From: Vitellaria paradoxa
Lineage: Eukaryota > Streptophyta > Magnoliopsida > Ericales > Sapotaceae
NCBI GenBank assembly: GCA_019916065.1
Contig: CM034233.1
Location: 46,920,534 to 46,984,533 of the forward strand
Length of the DNA stretch: 64,000 nucleotides
Direction of reading: 5' to 3'
The notes under the pieces are model-generated. The model did no database searches and had not been told where the DNA came from. It saw only the letters and a program-made list of their open reading frames with translations. A program made the position numbers and the translations under genes. This document shows, piece after piece, positions 9,682 through 20,490 of this stretch (the first letter of the stretch is position 1; every line of letters begins with the position of its first letter).

Positions 9682-12600
9682 CTGGCGGAACTACCCGAGG
9701 ACACACCAAAGATCGATGATGTCGGTGGTGATCCGCAGATGAAAGCAACAGAGGGTTTGGAGAAATATCAAATTGGCCTGGTTGAGGATGATAGATTCTT
9801 CCTGATCGGCGCCAACCTGAGCGCCGAGGAAAAACTAGAGCTAACGGAGATGCTCTTGAAGAATATTGGAACGTTCGCCTGGACTCCACACGAAATGCCA
9901 GGCATTTCCCCCGAGGTCATGACTCATAAGTTGAATGTGAATCCGGAGGTAAAGCCTGTGGTACAAAAAGTAAGGCGATCAGCTCTGCAACACGCAGAAG
10001 CTGTCATTGAGGAGGTCGGCCGACTGTTAGAGGCGGAGGCCATTCGGGAGGTCTCATACCCGGAGTGGTTAGCTAATACGGTCGTGGTCAAGAAAAAGAA
10101 TGGGAAGTGGAGAGTCTGCGTAGACTACACAGACCTGAACAAGGCCTGCCCTAAGGATCCATTCCCCCTGCCAAAGATCGACCAACTCGTTGATTCAACT
10201 GCTGGATGCTCCAGGATGTCGTTCCTGGACGCTTATAGGGGATATCACCAAATCCCTATGTTCGGCCCTGATGAGGAAAAAACTTCTTTCATAACCCCGC
10301 GAGGCATATACTGTTACAGAGTTATGCCATTCGGGCTGAAGAACGCTGGAGCCACCTATCAACGGCTGGTTACAAAAATATTCAAAAAAGACCTCGGGCA
10401 GACGATGGAGGTCTACATTGATGATATGGTGGTAAAAAGCAAGGAGCCGAACACACACCTCCAACATCTCCAACATGTTTTCTCTACCCTTGATCGGTAT
10501 GGGTTAAAATTAAATGCTGCCAAGTGTGCCTTCGGAGTTGGCTCGGGTAAATTTTTGGGCCACTTGGTGAGCAGAAGGGGAATTGAGGCTGATCCCGAGC
10601 AAATACGTGCCATCCAATCTGTTTCGCCCCCGCGCACAAAAAAGGAGGTACAGAAGCTCACAGGGATGGTGGCGGCACTCAACCGGTTTATTAGCAGATC
10701 ATCCGACAAGTGCCGGCCATTCTTTAGACTGCTCAAAGGGGCCAATAAGATGCAATGGGATGCTGAGGCGGATGCGGCACTGGAAAAGCTTAAAGAATAC
10801 CTAACAACTGTCCCAATATTGTCAACACCGCAGCCGGGGGATATTTTGCAGCTATATCTGGCAGTCTCAGAGCATGCAGTCAGTGCCGTCTTGCTGAGAG
10901 AGCAACAAGGGAAGCAGCATCCTATTTATTATGTGAGCAAAACAATGCAAGGAGCAGAGACCAGATATCTGCCCCTAGAGAAGTTGACCCTAGTACTAAT
11001 AATGGCATCCAGGAAGCTAGCCCATTATTTCCATGCACACACCATTCAAGTTGTCACCGATCAGCCAATTGGCCATGTTTTAAAGAGGGCTGATGTATCG
11101 GGCCGACTAGCAAAGTGGGCAGTTTCCCTTGGCGCATTCGACATAAAGTTCATCCCAAGAACCGCGATAAAGGCTCAAGTCCTGGCCGATTTTGTAGCGG
11201 AATTTTCCACACCAGCCTGTGGTCAGACAAAAGAAGTATGGCATGTTGAAATAAAGTCTGCCCCGGCCGAACATAATGAGGCCGAACAAAATTGGCAAAT
11301 CGAGGTTGATGGGTCTTCGACTAGAAAAGGAGGCGGCGTAGGCATAGTTCTGACTACACCAGAAGGGGTCTCAATAGAATATGCAATAAAACTCGAGTTC
11401 GAAGTCACTAATAATGAGGCGGAGTATAAAGCCCTCCTGGCTGGACTCGACATCGCTCGGCGGCTGATGGCAGATGATATCGTAGTAAGGACTGACTCTC
11501 AGTTGGTTGCCAACCAGCTAAAGGGTGAGTATATGGCTAGAAGTGAAAAGATGGCAGAGTATTTAGAAGCAGCAAAGAAGAGAATTGAAGGCTTCAATAA
11601 AGCTAGCGTGGAGCTCATTGGCAGGGATCATAATGCTCATGCTGATGCACTTGCAACGCTAGCCGCCTCTTCTCGAATAAGGCTAACTGACCAGGTCTTT
11701 ATGGAAGTCATAAAAAGGCTGAGCATAACGAAAGACGTAGAGGTAATGTGTGCTGACCCAGCCCCATCTTGGATAGATCCAATCATTACTTACTTGAAGG
11801 ACGGAACACTTCCCGTAGAGAAGACAGAAGCGAAGAAACTAAGAATAAAAGCCGCCAGGTTTTGGCTGTCTCCTGATCAGAAGTTATACAAAAAGTCATT
11901 CACAGGCCCCTATCTCCTTTGTGTTCATCCCGATAAAGTGCAAGACTTTCTTTACGAGCTTCATGAAGGTGTCTGTGGAGCACATACTGGGGGCAGATCA
12001 CTGGCGCACCGAGCAATTACTCAAGGGTATTGGTGGCCGAAGATGGGATATGACGCTCAGGCCTATGTTCGAAAATGCAAGAAATGTCAGAAGTTCGCTC
12101 CCATTCCTCATCAGCCAGCCCAGGAACTCAGCCCGCTTACCAGCCCTTGGCCGTTCGCTCAATGGGGACTTGATATTGTGGGACCTCTGCCTTCCGCTTC
12201 GGGAAATAGAAAGTTCTTAGTGGTCGGCACCGACTACTTTACTAAGTGGGTGGAAGCAGAACCCCTAGCTCACATCAAAGATGCTGATACCATTCAATTT
12301 ATTTGGAAGAACATCATTACCAGGTATGGCATCCCTAGGACACTTGTTTCCGACAATGGGACGCAATTTGACAGTGCCCCGTTTAGGGAATATTGTTCTA
12401 GATATGGAATCAAGAATATTTACTCTACACCAGCTTACCCCCAAAGCAACGGTCAAGCTGAGGCAACGAACAAAGTCATTCTCAATGGGATTAAGAAAAG
12501 ACTGGAAGCGGCAAAAGGAAGATGGGTGGATGAATTGCCATCAGTACTGTGGACCTACCGAACAACCCCTAGAAGATCAACCGGAGAATCTCCCTTCTCT

Positions 12601-13008
12601 CTGGCTTACGGTGTCGAAGCCGTCATACCCTTAGAAGTTGGCCTCCCGAGCATCAGAACCCTATCATTTGACAGAGGGGAGAATGATCAAGCTATGGGAA
12701 TAAGCCTGGATCTAATTGATGAAAGAAGGGAACTGGCAGCATTAAGGTTAGCCAACTACCAGCAAGAGACAAGGAAGAAATTTAATAAAGGGGTCAGACG
12801 TAGAGAATTCTGTACTGGCGATCGGGTGCTGAGAAAATTGATGGGAAGCAGGAAAGATCAAACTGAAGGAAAGCTAGGAGCTAATTGGGAGGGACCATTC
12901 ACCGTCTCTGAGGTGCTCGGCAATGGCGCCTACAAGTTAATTGACATGGAGGGAAAGCCAATCAAAAGACCGTGGAATATAGCCCATCTAAAGTTGTACT
13001 ATCATTAA
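9568..13008 (+). CDS. pol: Pol: reverse transcriptase, two RNase H domains, integrase
   Basis: Same phase as gag; TAG codons at 9565 and 9679 precede the long frame 9739-13008 (1089 codons, numbered from 9739). RT: KKKNGKWRVCVDY near residue 118 and the YIDD active site at 226-229. First RNase H: about 370-470, where the expected first catalytic Asp of the 'LYTDAS' motif reads Ala (LYLAVSEHA), so this domain looks inactive; the later TDQP Asp is at 441. Second, archaeal-type RNase H: about 518-645 with VDGSS (D524), NNEAEYKALL, TDSQL (D586) and HADALA (D636), a complete catalytic set. Integrase: HHCC zinc finger (H742, H749, C780, C783), D812-D872-E908 with the usual 35-residue D-E gap, and a C-terminal GPF-type module (NWEGPF). 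The stop is TAA at 13006. It would copy the RNA and integrate the cDNA. Confidence 0.93.
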
Positions 13009-13926
13009 TTTTTTCTTCACATTTGTTGACTAAAGACTTTGTACGTATATTGAAAAGCAATCCTTTTTACAAAGCAAAAGCAAACTCAAAAGCTTGAAGA
13101 TCACTCTCTGCTCAACAAAAAGACGCCACATCACTTTGGGTGGTGGCATGGAAAAAAAAAAAAAAGCCAGGCTCGGCTTCCCGAGCATTGATACGAAAAG
13201 AATGCCCCATCTCCATCGATGTTGGCGCCCCATCTCCATCGATGTTGGCACATTCCTGGTTTATTTACTGACCAGGAAATGCTCTTTAGACTGAGATTCA
13301 ATTCCTCGGTCCCCTGAAAAGAATGATCAAAAGAAACCCATGCTCAGTTCGCCGACCATCGGTACAGAAAGAACCCACATCATTTCTGATGGTGGCCCAA
13401 TCTTGATTTATTCATTGACTAGAAACGATTTTTTAAATCAAGATTCGATTCCTTGGTTCGTTAAAAAAGCATGTTCTCAAGAGCTCAGCGCCAGTATCAT
13501 AAAGGTACTCTTTTCCGATGCTCGGCATGAGATTAAAAAGCGAAGATTTATCAGAAGGTAGTTATCTCCGTTATTATGAGAAAGAGGACAGCCGAACTTA
13601 TCAAGGTACGTGAGATTTATTAAAGTTATGTCTCTTTAACGAAAGCTTGAAGTCATTTTATGAAAAGCAAACTACTACATTAGCTTGTTACCTCTGAAGG
13701 GCTTACTGTTTAAAGTATTTCTGTTAAGAATTATGTTTGCTCGGCAAAGTGGTGCAAATCCAGACATCATACATACTTCTATACAAAGAACAAAATATGT
13801 AAACAGAAAGACAGATTGTCAATAGGGGACAATTCATAAGCTTTTATTATATGCCTCAGAGTACGGTTACAATACATTTTACATAACTATCAATCGAATA
13901 AGCTACCCTAACTCTAAGACGAGGCA
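13009..13926. other. Spacer between pol and the antisense gene, with short repeats
   Basis: No plausible sense gene is present. A 23-24-bp unit (CCCCATCTCCATCGATGTTG...) is in tandem twice at about 13205-13251. A longer diverged duplication of about 190 bases follows: 'gctcggcttcccgagcattg...atttactgacc' against 'gctcagttcgccgaccatcgg...attcattgac', about 13170-13280 and 13340-13440. On the minus strand, AATAAA at 13843-13848 lies about 80 bases past the antisense stop codon and is a plausible poly(A) signal for that gene. Confidence 0.55.
13843..13848 (-). terminator. Possible poly(A) signal of the antisense gene
   Basis: AATAAA on the minus strand lies about 80 bases downstream of the inferred stop codon at 13927-13929. 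Placement fits a plant 3' UTR, but the hexamer is common in AT-rich DNA. Confidence 0.4.
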
Positions 13927-16775
13927 TTAACATTTGTTGTAAGGGTTTGTAGCTACTTCGTGGGAAAAAACGTCAAGGTATTCCTCGGCTGCACTCCTTA
14001 TTATTTCATCAGCTAGCCAGCTAAGGCATTCCCCAATCAACTCATCGGCAGTTCTAAAGAAACAAAGACAGAGAAAAATAAAACAAGATTAGAGAGGAGT
14101 CAAACTGCGTTCATTCATTTGGAATTAAAAGTTCAATATTATTACATCAGGAAAAAAAAAATACATATATGCTCACTTCTCTCCTCCCTTAGTAGGATCA
14201 CTCTCCACAATTAAATCAACTTGTTCAAGCACTTGGGAGGCGTCCTTCTGGGCACTATCCACCTCAACCTCCCCCTCGTCGATTGTTTCTTCGGCAGTAT
14301 GAATTGAGGGAGTTTGAGGGGGACGCTCAAAGCTGAATTGAGGGATCGGGCGCTCTGGATCAGGATAAGGGACCTCCTTGTATATGGGGTTGGTGGGATC
14401 AACATTGTTCTTCTTCATTGCGGCCTCCCAACCCTCAAGAAAGAAGTCGTTGTGAGCATCCCTCATCTGATCCACGCAATCGTTAATCTGGGCTTCCACC
14501 TCAGCTTTGGCCTTGTCCTCGGCTTCTTGGATGGCAGCTTCCTTCTCTGCCAGGGCTCGAGTCTTCAGTGCAAGCTCTGCCCGAAGTTTGACAAGCTCTT
14601 GCTTTGATCTCTCTTGCTCGGCCCTGGAAGCCTCCAACTCCTTAATGAGTAATTCCTGCCCAGTCTTCGCGGAGGACAACTCAATCTCGGCCTTGGAAAG
14701 TTTGCCCTTGACCACTAAAAGCTCCTCGTCTTTATGATTTAGGATCTTATCCATTGATTGCACGCGAGCTATGCTTCCAGCAACTTGGCCAAGGGCAGTG
14801 TTGAGTTGATGCTCAATCTCTTTATTTTCATCCTGAAGCCGACTTCTCTCTTTTGCCAGAGCGTCATTGCTGGATTGGAGATTCTTATTCTCCTTCTCCA
14901 AGGACCTCACGCTCGCTTTCAACTCCCTTATTTCCGTTTTATCCAGCTCGGCTCTGGTTTCGAATGCTCGGCTCCGGGCAATTAACTCCATTGTGTGGAG
15001 AGAAGTCTGCAGAAAGAACAGAAAGTTAGGAAAAATTATAATAACGAAAGGATTCACATAAAGGAATATTATAGTACTTACAGAGATGATGTTCTTCATC
15101 AGAGTTTTGTGGATATCCTCCGTCCTATTCTTCCTTGTGTTATGAACGTCCCGAGGAGGGAGGATACCCTTGAGATACTCCTCGGCATGGTTGAAGGCAG
15201 TGTCTTGGATAGTGAAGGGACGGCCTTGAGGGTGTTCGAGACTGGGAATAAGGATTTCTGGAATAAACGGAGGGGAGTCTCGAACCGGATTGGCCGGATA
15301 CTCGATGGCTAGAGGCACGGGCCCAACTAGTTGAGCAGGTAACGGCTCGGAGGTTCTCGGTGGTGCGTCTTTAGTGGGTAGCACGACCTTGGAAGGTGCT
15401 GGCCCCCTCGCGGCGTCCTCCTTCGGAAGCTGCTCCTGCTCGGCCGTTGGAGCCGCGTCCGCAGATTGCGTCTTAGCCCTCTTCTGCTCAGGAGGACCAG
15501 ATGGCCTCTTCTGAGCTGCCTCCTGCTCCTTCCCCTTCTCCATTTTTACCTTCATTATCTGCTCGGCAGTTGAAGGAGCAGGGGCTCTCCCCTCATCAGT
15601 CTTCCTTTTCCCACCAGCCTTTTGTTCGTTGGCCTTCTTCTTCTGGGCCTCTCCACCCCTTTGTTCTTTTGCTTTTGCCATGGCAAGCTTCTTGTAATCG
15701 ATCTTTGGGGCCATGACTACTTCTTCTTCTTCCCCTTCTAAGTCTGAGAAGTAATCGAAAGCAGGGGGGATCTCAACTTCTTCTTCTTCCTCTTCCTCTT
15801 CCTCCTCGTCCAAAAGAACAAACTGTCGCTTCCTCGGCTGTTCGGAAGGCTCAGGAACTGCAACTTGAGAGGCTTGAACTTGCTCGGCAATGAGTGGAAT
15901 AGCGAATGGAGGGGGGCGAGTCCACCCTGGATGCCTTAAGGCGTAGTAGTTCTCTTTCTCTTCAGCAGAAGCCCGAAACCACCACTGAAGACGCCTAATA
16001 GCCTCCGAGGTTGCGAAACCTTGAGGGGGGCAATGAACGTCTGATGAGAGGGGGTGAAGTTGAACAAAATTGGAACCGCTCTAGCGAAGGGATATAAATC
16101 TGGACCCCCGAGGAATTTGAACACCTCCTTCAAATGATCCTTGTCAGCACGAATGCTAGTAGCCCAGAACTTCTTTAACTGAACACCTGCACAGATATTA
16201 AATCAAACAGTTAGTATGCTTAGAAGTGAGGGTAAAGAAGAATAAGAACTGGTAGGATTTGAAATCAACCAACCTGGGCCCAAAGAAACCCGAGGGACGA
16301 TTGGAAAACGATCTTCGTCTGGATCGTGTGTCCAGTGACCTGTGACGACGCACAGGTCACTTTCCGACTTAATCGTATCAGGCAGCATGTGGACCAAGGC
16401 CTTTTCTGGTCGGGATTTCAGGTACCACCTGTTCTCATCCTTCCTCACCTTCTGGATTGAGTAACAGTAAAGAAGATCGTACTCGGATATGTGGAATCCA
16501 TATCGCCTGTTTATTTCTATTACCCCATTAACGATCCTATAAAAGTTGTGGGTGAGGTTCCTAGGGCCAAGGTCCAGAATGCTCATCATAGAGCGAAGAA
16601 AGGGGTGCAGGGGGAACCTAAGGCCACCTTCGGTGATTGCCACTATGGGGAATTCCCCTGTTTCACGCTCGCCTTGTTCGGCGAGCCTGATACCTACGTT
16701 CTGAGGAATCTGGTATTTCTCCTTGAAAATCCTAACTTTCTCCTCAGAACTTAGCTCGTTTGCGAGTCTACCCAT
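13927..16775 (-). CDS. Antisense four-exon gene inside the retrotransposon (Transposase_28-like, coiled coil), one frameshift
   Basis: Inferred exons (minus strand): 16775-16274, 16186-15082, 15006-14177, 14053-13927. Introns of 87, 75 and 123 bp all start GT and end AG, and every junction keeps phase. The 75-bp intron has no stop, so an uninterrupted 546-codon frame (15813-14173) also reads through it. Exon 1 begins MGRLANELSSEEK and contains the GLRFPLHPFLR motif of the plant family known as Transposase_28/'putative gypsy type transposon'. Exon 2 continues that family, then has a run of Glu and Lys/Arg-rich patches that could be nuclear signals. Exon 3 is a long coiled coil (about residues 500-700). 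Exon 4 adds a short tail. A six-C run near 16025-16030 is one base short for the frame, so this copy is broken there or the run was miscounted. The full length would be about 854 residues. Function is unknown; genes on this strand and at this place are known in Tat elements. Confidence 0.72.
14054..14176 (-). other. Intron 3 of the antisense gene
   Basis: 123 bp, GAGAA|GTGAGCAT to TTTCTTTAG|AACTG. Without splicing the frame ends at TGA 14173-14175. With splicing it gains 41 further residues and stops at 13927-13929. Phase fits exactly, but a matching fourth exon is not obvious in the sister element, so this is the weakest of the three. Confidence 0.55.
15007..15081 (-). other. Intron 2 of the antisense gene
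   Basis: 75 bp, ATCTCT|GTAAGTAC to TTTCTGCAG|ACTTC, phase 0. The translated intron would read as a hydrophobic Ile/Phe-rich insert inside a charged protein, which argues that it is spliced out. A donor is kept at the equivalent place in the sister element (GATG|GTAAAC near 58279). Confidence 0.75.
16187..16273 (-). other. Intron 1 of the antisense gene
   Basis: 87 bp on the minus strand, CAG|GTTGGTTG to TCTGTGCAG|GT. The codon split by the intron is rejoined in frame. The older sister element keeps the same donor context (GGGCCAA|GTTGGT near 59430) and an acceptor at the matching place (near 59345), so the intron predates both copies. Confidence 0.75.
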
Positions 16776-17268
16776 AACGGAAAATTTGAAGTAAAAAGAG
16801 TATTAACTCACCGGGAACGAAGAACGACGGGAAGGGTGAAAGCTCGCGAAGACGAAAACTCAGAGGGAAAGAAGCAAGGGAAATTTGATAACTCGAATCG
16901 CGAAAAAGAAGTAAGAGAAGATGAATCAGGTATATATGTATATGCGTATGTATCTGTGAGGGTAACCGAAACGTTTCCAGCGAAAAGGCAATGGGCGGTA
17001 GAAATGGCATTTATTGCCGCCCCAATTTTCAAATTTCTGACCATTCACGTTTTAACACCTCATATCTGGGAAACCGCGTAAGCGGTGCAGCAGATGAAAA
17101 GCTGAAAGGGCACTGCGCGTGTCGTCACGAGGAGAAAGAAAAGTCCAATCAGATTTGATACGCGTCAGGGACATACTAAACGACAAACTGCGTAGGAGGG
17201 TTGAAGGATCAGGGAGGTAAGGTTATTCTGCTCTGCTACTCTGCTCGGAAAATATCTTTTCTCGACCA
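16776..17268. other. Region upstream of the antisense gene and before the PPT
   Basis: This should hold the promoter and leader of the antisense gene. On the minus strand a TATA-like run (CATATACATATATACC) lies near 16928-16943, about 155-165 bases before the ATG. A GTGAGT donor-like word at about 16808-16813 hints at a leader intron, but no partner acceptor was convincing. Sense-strand frames here look non-coding. Confidence 0.4.
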
Positions 17269-17282
17269 GAGTGGGGGCAAAA
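17269..17282 (+). promoter_or_regulatory. Polypurine tract (PPT)
   Basis: GAGTGGGGGCAAAA lies immediately before the 3' LTR. It is the purine-rich primer for plus-strand DNA synthesis. The old sister element has the near-identical GAGTGGGGGCATAA at the same place (60440-60453). Confidence 0.85.
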
Positions 17283-18181
17283 TGTTGGGCATAATAATAC
17301 TAAAGCAGTACTCTTGCCGAACAGGTTTAGTCTGGTGCCACGTGGCGCGGTGCCGAGCAAATTCACATAAGCCACTTAGCCACTTGCCGAGCACGTTCCG
17401 TCTGGACACGTGGCATCCCGCCGAACAACTGATTATTGGCACGAGAGTTCCACGTGAGTGTTATACGTGAGTACACGATTTAGAGTTAGTGCTCCAAAGA
17501 GTACCTTGAACCTCGACATCAATAAACAATGTATAACCACGTGGCTATAGCCGAGGAATCTAGTTTGCTCGGCCTATCTGTCGATGACCAGTAAATGTCA
17601 AACCTAGGGCCCACAGCCTTTAAAGAAGGCTCATGACCATAAATGCACATTAGTTAGGATTGAACTAGGTACTTGTTTCTGGAGATGTAACTAAATCGGT
17701 CTATCTCGTCACGATTCGGTGGCTGATGCGACAAGAAGACAGTATGACCCTGAAATTCAGGTTGTAATGCCGTGTTAAACCGCCAGAAGCATTAAATGAA
17801 AGGCACGGTGTATTAATGAGGGGTCTGAGGCATTAAATGAAGGGGAAGGGCATTTAAAGCAAGAGTGTAAAAGAGGGACACGGCAGTGTGCGTAATGTCG
17901 AGTCATAGGTATGCTGTAATCATTACTCAGACCACTATATATGGGATATACTACTGAATCACAGAGGTAAGCTGACTATTGCCAACTTAAACTTTGACTC
18001 CTTTATTTCCAGAAAAACTTTCTTTCTTGGGTGACTTGCTGACTTAATCATCGGAGGGTTTTCCGGCCTGAGACCTCCTCTCCGGCCGTCACCTTTCTTT
18101 CTGTCTTTGTTCGGCAGGTCGGCGATTGCATTTCCGGTTGGCGTGGTCAGCAGTTCCGGCGGTAATTTCTGCTGCCGAACA
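17283..18181 (+). repeat. 3' LTR of the young Tat element
   Basis: 899 bp, identical to the 5' LTR except at about 10 sites (for example the changes at 17319, 17338, 17379, 17586-17587 and 17818). It ends CCGAACA and is followed by the right TSD TATAT at 18182-18186. Confidence 0.93.
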
Positions 18182-18186
18182 TATAT

Positions 18187-19160
18187 CATATACCATCATC
18201 AACAAAAACATCTCAAATTCTAATTTGTCGCCACAAAAGTTAAACAGAAAAATGAAGGAGATAGGAAGATCACCAATCGGAGAGGTTCGAGAAGTCAAAA
18301 GCAAGCCTTGCGAATGCACAGACTTCATCGATTAATAGATTAGAAGAATCGGCCAATTAGAGTCCTCTCACCCTTGGCTGCTTTTGTCTTCGTCGATTAA
18401 CAGATTAGAAGAACGATTTTACAGAGCATTTTTTTTTTAGAGAGGAGAGGTGGGACGCTGGGTAGGGAGAGATGGTTTTGGACGAGCGGGATAGCAGAGG
18501 GAAGAGAGAAAAGAGGAGGAAGGCGGGATCTAATCTTAGCCACTCATCTCAACTTTTGTTTATAAAATTTAATACCAGCTATTGATTTCAAAATAAAGGT
18601 CAATCTTAGCCCTTTCATTATAGTTTGTGAGAGGAATATTTTTGAATTGAATTGTGTTTTATTATATAGATATTATAACATATAATATATAATAATAGGT
18701 GGTATTAAATAAATATATTTTTATATTAGTTTTGAATAAATATATAATAAACAAATATATATTTTAAATTAAATTTAAATTTAAATCACAAACAAATGTA
18801 TACTTAAAAATTATTAAACACAAAATAGTATTAAAAACAAAAAAAAACCAAAACACACGTTAAGTGACTGACTAGTATATATTTTTTCGTTTCATTTTGC
18901 GGGCTATGAATTGCAAATATCTCGTGGTAGTTAGTAGTTTGTTTTAACCTTTTTGAAATTTAAACTCAAGGCTCCCTCTCTGTCTCTTCTCTAGTCCCGA
19001 ACGGTCAGAGCTAGAGGGGAAGGTTGGGACTTGGGATGAATGAATCCCTAACAGCTCTTTCTCTCTCCCTCTCTCTCTCTCTGAATTCCGGGGTTATGAG
19101 GGAGCTTCCTCAGTTTGACTCATTCCTCCAAAAGAAAGCCCTAATTCTTACATGCAATGA
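18187..19160. other. Host flank, promoter-like DNA before the CBS pseudogene
   Basis: Contains a duplicated 'cgattaa(t/c)agattagaagaa' word (about 18328 and 18395), an AT-rich stretch (18640-18830) and a (CT)n microsatellite (about 19056-19081). The CT-rich tract just before the coding-like exon resembles a plant 5' leader. No separate gene is seen. Confidence 0.45.
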
Positions 19161-20265
19161 TTGAGGAAAATAAGTGGACAAGTCCCTCCAGCTCCGAGGC
19201 GGAACAGTTTGGTTCAGAAGCGAAATTCATGGACTGTGAAGAAATCACCGTCTCAATTAGAAAATGGAACTACCAACGGTGGAACCCATTTGAAACCCTC
19301 ATCCCCTAATCAATGTTCAGTCTTCTTTTGGCTTCGTTGGTTTGGTTTTATCTTAAACGTGCATATATCTAAATTAGAGAATGGAAATCATCGTCTCAAT
19401 AAGTGAATGGAACCACCAACGGTGGAACCCTTTCGAAACCGTCGTAAATCTTCTTTCGGAATCATAACATTCTTTGCTACATTAAGATTTGGCAGTTGAG
19501 TTTCTTTGATATGGTAAAGTGTTCTCTTTGTTTCTTTTCTGCTCAATTTCCACTTTTTAGAAATAACATGGATGGCCTTCCCAACGTCATCCCTTAATTC
19601 TCAAATATTTGTCTTTCTTTTCTTTTCTGTTTTTCATTGAATGATTATACATCAGCTTATATTGTTAATCTTAAATTTAATCCATCTTATGTATTTATGT
19701 TGTTAAATTTAAATTTAATCCATTTTATGTATTTATGATTTTCGCACATATAATGACCTGTCTGTCTTTTAGCCAGAAATTAGTTGAGTGATCTAAATTT
19801 GTCATTGTTTGGTTGACAGGAAAATTTAGGCATCTCCCTATTGTAGAAAATGGTGAAGTTATTGCCTTGTTGGATATTACAAAGTGACCCTAAGATGCTA
19901 TATCCAGGATGGAGAAGGCAGCAGAGCAGGGTAGTGCCATCACAGCTGCAATCGAAGGGGTGGAGCGCCACTGGGGGAGCAATTTCTCAGGTATTTTGGG
20001 GACTTAAAAAGTGGGATACGTGATGAATGCAAATGTTGGTCATTGCACTCCTGATGAATGCCCAAGAGAATTTTGTAGCTGGCTATGTGATATTTGAAGA
20101 TATAATCGTATATGTGTGAATAAGTAGGTAGGATCACCTAATCTCTAGCCATTCCATATACAGTTCTGCACCCTTTCTTGCTTTCTTCTTTGTAAGCAGA
20201 ATGGGCATTTGTAAGGTGTCATATTTCTTTTGGCCAAGTTTTATACACCAACATTCGTCTAGGGG

Positions 20266-20490
20266 GGGGTACCTGCTTCAGTGCAACATGACGCTGCTGT
20301 GGGATTTGCGTTGAATGTGGATTCATTTCTCTCAAATATGGTTGTGTGCTTGAATGAGGGGCATGTTCCAGTGGTTATTGGTTGTGTTGGGTTTCTGCCA
20401 TTAGCGAGCTCGTCAGAGAAGAGGATGGTATGGTCCCATGGACAAGATGATGGGTATGGCCTAATGAGTATTGTGCACTCTCTAGGATAA
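20266..20490 (+). pseudogene. Unrecognised coding-like fragment
   Basis: The plus-strand frame from 20281 reads MQHDAAVGFALNVDSFLSNM and then ...VPVVIGCVGFLPL...VHSLG, ending at 20490. Composition is protein-like (few rare residues, mixed hydrophobic and charged), unlike the AT-rich noise around it. I do not recognise the family and it has no clear splice sites. It may be an exon of another gene or a piece of a transposon carried into the intron. Confidence 0.3.

Larger units (their letters stand above)
6393..18181 (+). mobile_element. Complete Tat-lineage Ty3/gypsy LTR retrotransposon (young copy)
   Basis: The 11,789-bp element has 899-bp LTRs beginning TGTTGGGC and ending CCGAACA, and a 5-bp TSD. 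A PBS follows the 5' LTR and a purine tract precedes the 3' LTR. Domain order is gag, aspartic protease, RT, degenerate RNase H, a second (archaeal-type) RNase H, integrase, then a long 3' region with a gene on the opposite strand. A second RNase H after the first, RT before integrase, and an antisense gene before the 3' LTR are hallmarks of the plant Tat clade (Tat, Ogre, Retand, Grande-like). I count about 10 differences between the LTRs (about 1.1%), eight of them transitions, so insertion is recent. At a typical plant rate of 1.3e-8 per site per year that is roughly 0.4 million years. Three TAG codons in gag-pol and one frameshift in the antisense gene suggest the copy is no longer autonomous. 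Confidence 0.93.

Noticed and set aside
9602..12634. Several 60-120-codon frames on both strands within pol
   Set aside because: They overlap the conserved RT, RNase H and integrase coding frame in other phases and show no motifs of their own.
14173..15813. 546-codon minus-strand frame as a stand-alone host gene
   Set aside because: It lies wholly inside the LTR retrotransposon, has a homologue at the same place in the sister element, and its interior Ile/Phe-rich stretch is an intron with canonical borders. It is the middle of the element's antisense gene.
6393..18181. Assignment to the Athila lineage or presence of an env-like gene
   Set aside because: The second RNase H after RT and the antisense gene fit Tat rather than Athila. 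No transmembrane or signal-peptide frame on the sense strand follows pol.
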